Assembly (NCBI GenBank): GCA_050742535.1
Contig: JBOGIQ010000172.1
Coordinates: 1-12,170 of the forward strand
Reading direction: 5' to 3'
From: Gp6-AA40 sp050742535
Lineage (GTDB): Bacteria; Acidobacteriota; Vicinamibacteria; Vicinamibacterales; UBA2999
Length of the DNA: 12,170 nt
In this document: positions 7,383-12,170 of the stretch, piece after piece
Numbering within the stretch: position 1 is the first letter of the stretch
How the letters are laid out: each line of letters starts with the position of its first letter
Notes under the pieces: model-generated
Database searches by the model: none
What the model was told of the DNA's origin: nothing
Seen by the model: the letters and a program-made list of their open reading frames with translations, nothing else
Position numbers and translations under genes: made by a program

Positions 7383-8039
7383 GTGGCGAAAATTCGGGTC
7401 CTTCTTGCCGAAGACCACGAAACCGTCCGACACGGGCTGAAGCTCCTCATCAACGGTCAGACGGACATGGAAGTCGTGGGCGAAGCGGGAGATGGTCGTG
7501 TTGCCGTCGAGCGTGCCGGGACTTTACAGCCGAACGTCGCCGTCGTCGACGTTTCGATGCCGCAGATGAACGGTCTGGCGGCGACCAAGGCGATTCGCGA
7601 GTCGACTCCGGGCACGGCCGTCGTTGCGCTGACCCGCTACGACGATGAGGCCTACGTCCAGGAGCTGTTGAATGCCGGCGCCCTTGGGTACGTGCTGAAA
7701 CAGAGTCCGTCCGCCGAGCTCGTAGACGCCGTTCGCGCTGCGGCATCCGGTCGCCGCTACCTCGATCGCCGACTGGCGGCGCGAGTTGCCGGCGACATTC
7801 TGAGTTCGCGCCGACGTCGAGCCGCACCGCCGGCGATTACCGATCGTGAAAGTGAAGTGCTGCGGCTGATGGCGCTCGGCCACAGCAATAAGGAAATTGC
7901 CGAGCTGCTCTTTCTGAGCGTGAAAACAATCGAAGTTCACAAAGCGAATGCGATGAGGAAATTGGGGCTGGCCGGCCGCACCGACGTTGTCCGTTACGCG
8001 TTATTGCAGGGCTGGCTTCGCGATCCCCAAGAACCTTAA
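7383..8039 (+). CDS. NarL/FixJ-family response regulator (receiver + LuxR-type HTH)
   Basis: 218 residues from GTG 7383. The N-terminal receiver domain has Asp11, phospho-acceptor Asp56 (VAVVDVSMPQMNG), Thr84 and Lys106. The C-terminal LuxR-type helix-turn-helix (about 150-210) contains the usual TDRESEVLRLMALGHSNKEI and LSVKTIEVHKANAMRKLGL. It should bind DNA as a phosphorylated dimer. GTG 7383 is preferred over an in-frame ATG at 7287 because it starts just before the first receiver strand, has a G-rich Shine-Dalgarno run (GGGGGGA, about 7370-7377) at good spacing, and follows the kinase stop by a single base. That spacing implies translational coupling and makes the HisKA_3 kinase the obvious partner; this family is the normal partner of HisKA_3 kinases. 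The receiver is typical with all key residues present. Confidence 0.94.
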   Translation: MAKIRVLLAEDHETVRHGLKLLINGQTDMEVVGEAGDGRVAVERAGTLQPNVAVVDVSMPQMNGLAATKAIRESTPGTAVVALTRYDDEAYVQELLNAGALGYVLKQSPSAELVDAVRAAASGRRYLDRRLAARVAGDILSSRRRRAAPPAITDRESEVLRLMALGHSNKEIAELLFLSVKTIEVHKANAMRKLGLAGRTDVVRYALLQGWLRDPQEP

Positions 8040-8114
8040 AAAGAAATTGGGGACGGCAAAATAAGGGATCTCCCTGATGCATTGGTGGGAACCGGTGGTT
8101 ACTAATGAACCGCT
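8040..8114 (+). other. Short intergenic gap with an AAATTGGGGACGG sequence
   Basis: The 75 bp after the regulator contain AAATTGGGGACGG (about 8043-8055), which resembles a short dispersed repeat seen in several soil bacteria, and AGGGATCTCCCT (8064-8075), which gives only a 4-bp stem and is not a convincing terminator. No clear promoter or Shine-Dalgarno sequence for the next gene was found, so co-transcription with the regulator is possible. Confidence 0.3.
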
Positions 8115-8723
8115 ATGCTTCCACCCCGCGCCTACGCTGAACCGCTGCCGGCGTTCTCCTCCAACGTGCGCGCGCACCCCGCACCCACCGACTCGCGTCC
8201 GCCGCTGATCGTCGCGGTGGCCGCCGACGACGTCGAACGGTTCCCGACTGCTCCCTATGCGCGCTTCTCCGCCCGCACCACGACAGAAGCCGTTCGCCTG
8301 ATCGAGCGATGGCGGCCGCGCGTGATTGCCGTGGACTGGGATCTGGCCGAGTTGGATCGCTCAGCCATCTGCGCCGCGGCGCGCCAGGCGTCCCCGGTGG
8401 GGGTTCTCGCGCTGATGAGCGAACCTGCTCGCGCGCCGGCGGCACTGAAAGCAGGCTGCCACGCAATTCTGTTGAAACCGATTACGGTGAACCTCGTCGC
8501 GGCGCGGCTCGGCCGGCTGTGCCGTGAGATGCCGGCCGCAGCGGCGGTCAGCCGGCTCGGTGCCACGCTGCAGCAATGGGGGACGAACCGGACCTGGCCG
8601 GAAGTTCATTGCCCGCAGTGCAAGGAAGGCAATGCCGTGTGCTTCGAGTACTCGAGCCACCGCCGATCGTGGTACGCGTGTCTCAAGTGCGATCACGCGT
8701 GGCTCGGTCCGCGGCGCGAGTAG
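8115..8723 (+). CDS. Receiver-like protein with C-terminal zinc ribbon
   Basis: 202 residues. A proline-rich leader (1-30) precedes a receiver-like fold (about 31-138): Asp38/Asp39 after the first strand (LIVAVAADD), Asp74 in VIAVDWDLAEL at the phospho-acceptor position, Ser102 where Ser/Thr is usual, and Lys121 in AILLKPI. A zinc ribbon follows (about 163-196), with Cys166-x2-Cys169 and Cys189-x2-Cys192 around an aromatic-rich middle. It could receive phosphate from the upstream kinase or act as an unphosphorylated partner, and the ribbon may bind nucleic acid or protein; this is inference. An in-frame TGA at 8106 makes ATG 8115 the earliest ATG. It lies 75 bp after the NarL-type regulator on the same strand. 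I do not recognise a named family with this domain order. Confidence 0.82.
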   Translation: MLPPRAYAEPLPAFSSNVRAHPAPTDSRPPLIVAVAADDVERFPTAPYARFSARTTTEAVRLIERWRPRVIAVDWDLAELDRSAICAAARQASPVGVLALMSEPARAPAALKAGCHAILLKPITVNLVAARLGRLCREMPAAAAVSRLGATLQQWGTNRTWPEVHCPQCKEGNAVCFEYSSHRRSWYACLKCDHAWLGPRRE

Positions 8724-8726
8724 ATC

Positions 8727-8788
8727 AGGGCACCCTTGAAAGAGTGCCCTACGTTATCGATCGTAGGGCGCCCCCTTCAGCGGTGCCT
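8727..8788. repeat. Paired palindromic repeat between convergent genes, likely bidirectional terminator
   Basis: The left hairpin (8727-8750) has arms AGGGCACCCT and AGAGTGCCCT around a TGAA loop, with one mismatch, and is followed by ACG. The right unit (8762-8788) is a degenerate inverted partner with a TTCA loop, starting CGTAGGGC. The two face each other across TTATCGAT. The architecture matches the repeat at 693-746 though the stem sequence differs. It fills the 79-bp gap between two convergent stop codons, where it could end transcription from both sides. Confidence 0.75.
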
Positions 8789-8802
8789 GATTCGAGTTCG
8801 AG

Positions 8803-9417
8803 CTAACCTTTCTTCGCGACCTTCAGCTCGTTCAGCTTCGCGATCATGTCTTCCGCCGACGTCGCCGGGCGGACCGCCGTGTCGATGGCGACGACCTTGC
8901 CGCTCTTGTCGATGTAGAACGTCCAGCGGTTTGCCATCTGTCCGTTCGCCATCAGCACGCCGTACTTCGTCGCCACTTCCTTGCCCGGGTCGCTGAGGAG
9001 CGGGAAGTCCGCTTCCTTCTTCTCGACAACCGTCGCCGCGCCGCCGCCTCGGCCCTGCAGCGTGACGCTGGTCGCCTTGGCGAACTTGGTGTTCTCCTCG
9101 ATGTTGTCGGTGCTGGCCATGAAGTAGGCGACGTCGTACTGCTTGATCTTGTCGCCGTTCTCCGCCAGCGACTTGCACTCGATCGTGCAGCCCTGCGTGA
9201 ACGCCCGCGGGAACCAGGCGATGACGACCGCCTGCTTGCCGCGGTAGTCGGACAGCTTGTGTGATTTGCCATCGGTCCCGGGCAGCGTGAAGTCGGGCGC
9301 CATGTCGCCGACCTTCACCACCGTCGGTACTGCCGGTGCGGCGTTCGGCGGTCCCTGCGCCACGACGGCTGCAACCGCCAGGCTGGCGACCAGCCCCATC
9401 GTCAATAGTGCGCGCAT
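8803..9417 (-). CDS. Exported peroxiredoxin (AhpC/TSA family)
   Basis: 204 residues from ATG 9417. It should reduce hydrogen peroxide or organic peroxides through a thiol at the cell envelope. An N-terminal signal peptide (about 1-20, ending VAAVVAQ) is followed by a thioredoxin-fold domain: VGDMAPDFTLPGTDG (36-50), the peroxidatic motif PRAFTQGC (Pro70, Thr74, Cys77), and a second cysteine four residues on (Cys81). The C-terminal part has FPLLSDPGKEVATKYGV and FYIDKSGKV. BCP/PrxQ enzymes carry the resolving Cys five residues after the peroxidatic one, so Cys81 is one residue closer than usual. TTG at 9420 is also open, but ATG 9417 lies at ideal distance from AGGAGGA (about 9425-9431). The gene is transcribed from its own promoter-like region, convergent with the receiver/zinc-ribbon gene. 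Confidence 0.92.
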   Translation of the reverse strand: MRALLTMGLVASLAVAAVVAQGPPNAAPAVPTVVKVGDMAPDFTLPGTDGKSHKLSDYRGKQAVVIAWFPRAFTQGCTIECKSLAENGDKIKQYDVAYFMASTDNIEENTKFAKATSVTLQGRGGGAATVVEKKEADFPLLSDPGKEVATKYGVLMANGQMANRWTFYIDKSGKVVAIDTAVRPATSAEDMIAKLNELKVAKKG

Positions 9418-9451
9418 CAAGATTCCTCCTCGATTACGGGCTTGCCCCGCG

Positions 9452-9463
9452 TCTCACGTGAGA
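9452..9463. promoter_or_regulatory. 12-bp perfect palindrome at the expected peroxiredoxin start site
   Basis: TCTCACGTGAGA is an exact palindrome lying just downstream of the -10-like hexamer and upstream of the Shine-Dalgarno sequence. The predicted transcription start (about 9462) falls within it. Position and symmetry fit a repressor operator; no known regulator is assigned. Confidence 0.35.
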
Positions 9464-9468
9464 TGAGG

Positions 9469-9474
9469 AGTATA
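9469..9474 (-). promoter_or_regulatory. Possible -10 element of the peroxiredoxin gene
   Basis: On the minus strand TATACT (9474 to 9469) matches the sigma-70 -10 consensus in five of six positions and lies 51 bases before the ATG. A good -35 hexamer at 17 bases is not seen; TTGAAC is about 21 bases away. The 14-base motif at 9486-9499 lies immediately upstream. Confidence 0.4.
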
Positions 9475-9485
9475 CCTGTTCGGAA

Positions 9486-9499
9486 CGTTCGAATCGTTC
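9486..9499 (-). repeat. Second copy of the 14-base motif, upstream of the peroxiredoxin gene
   Basis: Read on the minus strand this is GAACGATTCGAACG, identical to 3579-3592. It is followed by TT, CCGAAC, AGG and then TATACT. It falls between the peroxiredoxin -10 and the 3' end of the START-like gene, so it sits where an activator or -35 region would be. Confidence 0.5.
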
Positions 9500-10304
9500 A
9501 ACTGCAGGAAGATTTTGGTGCCGCCAGACCGGCTGAGCGGCGGACCGCCGTGAGGAACTCGTTCAGGGATCCCTCGGCGCTCTTGCGGCCGAGGCGGCGC
9601 GCGATCGGTTCCAGCCAGAAACCGGTCATCGGCGGATATCCGCGGCTCAAGCCGAGCGTTTCCATGACCACGGACACGCCGTCGGGGTGCTGCGTGAACA
9701 ACGTCAGCGTGTGCGCCCGCCACAGATAGCCGCTGTCGCGGCCGGCGGGACGCAGCGATTCGTTCGGTCGTCCCGCGTTGTTGACCTGCCGGATTTCGTC
9801 GGACTTCGACAGCGCGGAGATGGCGCCGTCACCCAGCGTGCGGTACTCGACCGTCGAGCGAACGTCCAGCACCGCCTCGACGCCGAGCCCGCCTTCCTCG
9901 AGTCGCAGCAGGACGCGATAGGTGTCGCCCTGCTGTGACAACACCTTCGCCGACTTCACGTTCTCGTACACCTTGCTGTACGACGGATAGTCGCGGGCAA
10001 CGTCGGCGACCTGCCGCAGCGTCGCGCCCCTCACGAACGCGGTTGCCATCCAGTTGTGGATCAGTCCGTCGGGCACGTTGAGGATGCCGTCGCCGCTGGC
10101 GGCGCGGGCGGTCATGACGCCGTCGCAGCGGCGGGATTCACGCGCCAGCTTCTGCGCGCGCGCGGCGAACTCGCGCACCGCCTGCTCCGAGTGCTTCTCG
10201 TAGGCTTGCGCCGTACGCGGCTTCAGGTCGGCCGCTTCGACGGCGGAAGCCAGGCACGCGAGTCCAACCAGGACACCGATGGTGAAGCCGGCGGTTCGCG
10301 GCAT
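9498..10304 (-). CDS. Exported START/SRPBCC-like protein of unknown function
   Basis: 268 residues from ATG 10304; GTG 10328 would add eight. ATG is preferred because the signal peptide then begins normally (MPRTAGFTIGVLVGLACLASAVEA, cleavage expected near EAADL). The rest looks like one START/polyketide-cyclase-type (SRPBCC) fold: HNWMATAFVRGATLRQVADVARDYPSYSKVYENV early, then LLRLEEGGLGVEAVLDVRSTVEY, SGYLWRAHTLTLF and VVMETLGLSRGYPP, ending with a helix LNEFLTAVRRSAGL. Such folds hold hydrophobic ligands; the SYSKVY segment is the region that usually opens the pocket. No catalytic residues are evident and the ligand is unknown. It is probably periplasmic or envelope-bound. The gene lies 80 bp upstream of the peroxiredoxin gene on the same strand, but the latter seems to have its own promoter. 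No Shine-Dalgarno sequence is clear for either start. Confidence 0.8.
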   Translation of the reverse strand: MPRTAGFTIGVLVGLACLASAVEAADLKPRTAQAYEKHSEQAVREFAARAQKLARESRRCDGVMTARAASGDGILNVPDGLIHNWMATAFVRGATLRQVADVARDYPSYSKVYENVKSAKVLSQQGDTYRVLLRLEEGGLGVEAVLDVRSTVEYRTLGDGAISALSKSDEIRQVNNAGRPNESLRPAGRDSGYLWRAHTLTLFTQHPDGVSVVMETLGLSRGYPPMTGFWLEPIARRLGRKSAEGSLNEFLTAVRRSAGLAAPKSSCS

Positions 10305-10372
10305 GCGCGTGGATGATACCGTCGCCACACAACCGAAGGTGTAGAAGGTCGCGAAACAGGCTCATGCTGGCT

Positions 10373-10399
10373 TACGTAGTGTCCGCCTTCAGGCGGACC
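10373..10399. repeat. Single REP-like palindrome upstream of the DUF350 gene
   Basis: Read on the minus strand, GTCCGCC-TGAA-GGCGGAC followed by ACTACGTA. Bases 10375-10399 are an exact inverted copy of 693-717. Here only one hairpin is present, 21 bases before the ATG of the membrane protein gene, in the gap between divergent genes. At that position it would fold in the 5' leader of the mRNA if transcription starts upstream. Confidence 0.8.
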
Positions 10400-10419
10400 A
10401 GATAGAATCCTCCCCTCCT

Positions 10420-11217
10420 ATGTCCGGCGACGAAGTGTTCATGCTGATCGCCAGCGCGATGGTGGCGCTGGTGTGCTGGGGCGCCTGGTACATCGCACCT
10501 GTGCGCATCCAGGGTGTCCGCCGGCGTCCCCCGGCCTGGCGTCTGGTGCGCCTGACGCCCCTCGTCGCGGCGGCGCTGCTGTGGCTCGTCCTGCGCAATG
10601 CGGCGTCGTTCGACGTGCGCGACGATCCCACCTATCTGACTTTCTATCTGGTGCTGGGCGCCGCCTGGGTCGGCGTGTGGATTCGCTGGCTTGCCATCAC
10701 CGGCATCAGCACGCGCGACGATGTGGTGGAGCGCGCCAATGGCAGCGCAGCGCTGGCCGTGACCGGTGCGGTGTTCGGCATCACGCTGGCGTACGCCGGC
10801 GGCAACGTCGGCAACGGTCCGGGCTGGTGGGTGGTGGTGTTCTCCGCGGCGCTGGCAACGGTCGCACTGTTCGGCGCGTGGATGCTGCTCGAGGCCGTCA
10901 CCGGAGTCTCCGACGTCGTCACCGTGGATCGCGATCCATCCGCCGGCTTCCGGCTGGGCGGATTTCTGATCGCGTGCGGCCTGGTTCTCGGCCGCAGCGT
11001 GGCCGGCGACTGGGTGTCGGCCGAAGCCACGGTTCGCGACTTCGCGGCGGCCGCGTGGCCGGTAATCGTGCTGGTGATCGTGGCCGCGGTGATTGAACGA
11101 GTCGCGCGCCCGACGCCGGACACGCCGCGGCCGTCGCTCGTCGCGTACGGATTCGTTCCCGCGGTGCTCTACGTTGCGGGCGCGGTATACCAGGTCATGC
11201 GCCTGGGACCGGTGTGA
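10420..11217 (+). CDS. DUF350-type polytopic membrane protein
   Basis: 265 residues with about eight predicted membrane segments (near 6-24, 46-60, 72-91, 108-126, 135-158, 175-192, 206-225, 240-257). The central part, DVVERANGSAALAVTGAVFGITLAYAGGNVG and the later GFRLGGFLIACGLVLGRSVAGDW, resembles DUF350 (YjfL) units, of which there seem to be two. Function unknown; DUF350 proteins are often next to glutathionylspermidine-synthase-like ligases, and that is exactly the neighbour here. The stop codon overlaps the GTG start of the ligase gene (GTGTGA), so the two are translationally coupled. No strong Shine-Dalgarno sequence is seen before ATG 10420 (leader CCTCCCCTCCT is the complement of one, not a site). 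It is divergent from the START-like gene, with a palindromic repeat between. The DUF350 assignment rests on motif resemblance plus context. Confidence 0.75.
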   Translation: MSGDEVFMLIASAMVALVCWGAWYIAPVRIQGVRRRPPAWRLVRLTPLVAAALLWLVLRNAASFDVRDDPTYLTFYLVLGAAWVGVWIRWLAITGISTRDDVVERANGSAALAVTGAVFGITLAYAGGNVGNGPGWWVVVFSAALATVALFGAWMLLEAVTGVSDVVTVDRDPSAGFRLGGFLIACGLVLGRSVAGDWVSAEATVRDFAAAAWPVIVLVIVAAVIERVARPTPDTPRPSLVAYGFVPAVLYVAGAVYQVMRLGPV

Positions 11218-12170
11218 CCGTGCTCGTCTCGCATCCGTTTCGCGCGGTCGAGCCCTTTTCAGCGCCGGTCGCGGCCGTGATCCGCCGCCGGGCGATCTTC
11301 GAGTGCTGCAAGTGGGATCCGCAGGTGGAGGATGTGGCGACGATTGCCGATGCGCCGATCGTCCTCGACGCGGGAGACTGGCGTGAGCTGGTTGCCAGCG
11401 CGGAACGCCTCGCCGGCGAAGTCGTCGCGGCGGAGCAAGAACTTCGACACCGCCCTGAGCTGCATCAGACGCTTGGCCTGCCGTGGACCGTCCGGCGCCT
11501 GTTCCGCCGCGCGCCGCGGCACCCGGTCAGCGCGGCGCCGCGATTCATCCGCTTCGACTTCCATCACACCGCCGCGGGGTGGCACATCTCCGAAGGCAAC
11601 ACAGACGTTCCCGGCGGGTTGAACGAAGCATCAGGCCTGCCGCGGCTCGTGGCGCCGTATGTGCCGGACGCGCAGTCCGCGGGCGACGTCGCTGGCTGCT
11701 ACACCACCACCACGCTGGCCTCCCTTCCCGCCGGGGCGCACATTGCGCTGATGCATGCGACCGCGTATTCAGACGACCGGCAGGTGATGACGTACCTGGC
11801 CGGCTGTCTGCAGCAGCGCGGCGCGCGGGTGTCGCTGGTCAGCCCGGCTCATCTCCGCTGGCGCAACGGCCGCGCGGCGCTCGACACGGCGTGGAGCTCG
11901 GACGCGGTGGATGCGGTGCTGCGCTTCTATCCGGCCGAGTGGATGTGCAACCTGCCTCGCGCGTGCGGGTGGCCGGCGTATTTCGAATCGACATCGACGC
12001 CCGTCAGTAACCCTGCCAGCGCGCTGCTCACGCAGAGCAAACGGTTTCCGCTGACGTGGGAGGCGCTGCGGACCCCGCTGCCGGCGTGGCGCGCCCTTCT
12101 CCCGGAGACGCGCGATCCGCGTGAGGTCCGGTGGGAGGGGAGCGACGAGTGGGTGCTGAAGCCGGCACTC
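11214..12170 (+). CDS. Glutathionylspermidine-synthase-like ATP-grasp ligase, partial (C-terminus off the right edge)
   Basis: 319 codons from GTG 11214, open to the window end. ATP-grasp ligases of this family join a carboxylate to an amine with ATP; in glutathionylspermidine synthase the carboxylate is the glycine of glutathione and the amine is spermidine. Here the true substrates are unknown. Arg113-x-Asp115 (RFDFHHT), Glu127 and Asn129 (ISEGNTDVP) match in order and spacing the Arg/Asp/Glu/Asn set that binds magnesium and substrate in the E. coli enzyme as I recall it (316, 318, 330, 332). VSNPASALLTQSKRFPLTWEAL and the last visible residues WVLKPAL (Lys316) fit the following ATP-binding part. 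No amidase domain precedes the synthase part, as in stand-alone YjfC-type homologues. GTG overlaps the stop of the DUF350 gene. The frame has family motifs throughout, whereas overlapping open frames in this stretch do not. Confidence 0.85.
   Translation, partial: MTVLVSHPFRAVEPFSAPVAAVIRRRAIFECCKWDPQVEDVATIADAPIVLDAGDWRELVASAERLAGEVVAAEQELRHRPELHQTLGLPWTVRRLFRRAPRHPVSAAPRFIRFDFHHTAAGWHISEGNTDVPGGLNEASGLPRLVAPYVPDAQSAGDVAGCYTTTTLASLPAGAHIALMHATAYSDDRQVMTYLAGCLQQRGARVSLVSPAHLRWRNGRAALDTAWSSDAVDAVLRFYPAEWMCNLPRACGWPAYFESTSTPVSNPASALLTQSKRFPLTWEALRTPLPAWRALLPETRDPREVRWEGSDEWVLKPAL

Noticed and set aside
7287..7385. ATG 7287 as the start of the response regulator
   Set aside because: The extra 32 residues overlap the kinase ATP-binding domain in another frame and look unlike protein; GTG 7383 has a G-rich Shine-Dalgarno run and begins at the first receiver strand.
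8064..8075. AGGGATCTCCCT as a terminator after the response regulator
   Set aside because: The stem is only four base pairs with a usable loop and no T-run follows.
11259..12010. Other open frames over the ATP-grasp gene on both strands
   Set aside because: They lack motifs and are shadows of the frame starting at 11214, which carries the RFDFHHT, EGNTD and LKP residues in correct order.

Overview
This is a high-GC bacterial window with tightly packed genes on both strands. The codon usage, the paired palindromic repeats with short stems and CTACG tails, the GTTCG-rich intergenic repeats and the protein types (exported alpha-hydroxy acid dehydrogenase, CheB/CheR hybrid kinase, exported peroxiredoxin, START-like lipid-binding-type protein) resemble Acidobacteriota, possibly the Vicinamibacteria. 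That placement is an inference from sequence style; the window contains no rRNA or other marker gene.

Layout, left to right. (1) Minus strand, 3553 down to 1: cobS, cobT and the N-terminal part of an FMN-dependent alpha-hydroxy acid dehydrogenase that runs off the left edge. CobS (AAA+ ATPase) and CobT (VWA/MIDAS) are the motor subunits of the aerobic cobaltochelatase; CobN is not in view. The two are separated by 211 bp that hold a long imperfect inverted repeat, and a paired palindrome sits at the cobT 3' end. (2) Plus strand, 3638-8723: a 1247-residue CheB-CheR-PAS-PAS histidine kinase, a NarL/FixJ-type response regulator one base downstream of it, and then a small receiver-like protein with a C-terminal zinc ribbon. 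This is a signalling block that starts divergently from cobS. (3) Minus strand, 10304 down to 8803: an exported START/SRPBCC-like protein and an exported peroxiredoxin that has a clear Shine-Dalgarno sequence and a plausible promoter. They converge with block 2 on a palindromic repeat. (4) Plus strand, 10420 to the right edge: a DUF350-type polytopic membrane protein overlapping by GTGTGA with a glutathionylspermidine-synthase-like ATP-grasp ligase that is cut by the window end.

How the genes fit together. Kinase and regulator look like one two-component system, and the receiver/zinc-ribbon protein is a candidate third member. The membrane protein and ATP-grasp ligase form a recurrent pair whose product is unknown. 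The least ordinary points are the receiver/zinc-ribbon fusion, a CxxCH motif inside the Tat-exported flavoenzyme, an Asp-to-Asn change at the expected third catalytic position of the CheB domain, a CobT with almost no acidic linker, and a 14-base motif shared by two promoter regions. I found no tRNA, rRNA, CRISPR array, insertion sequence or riboswitch.
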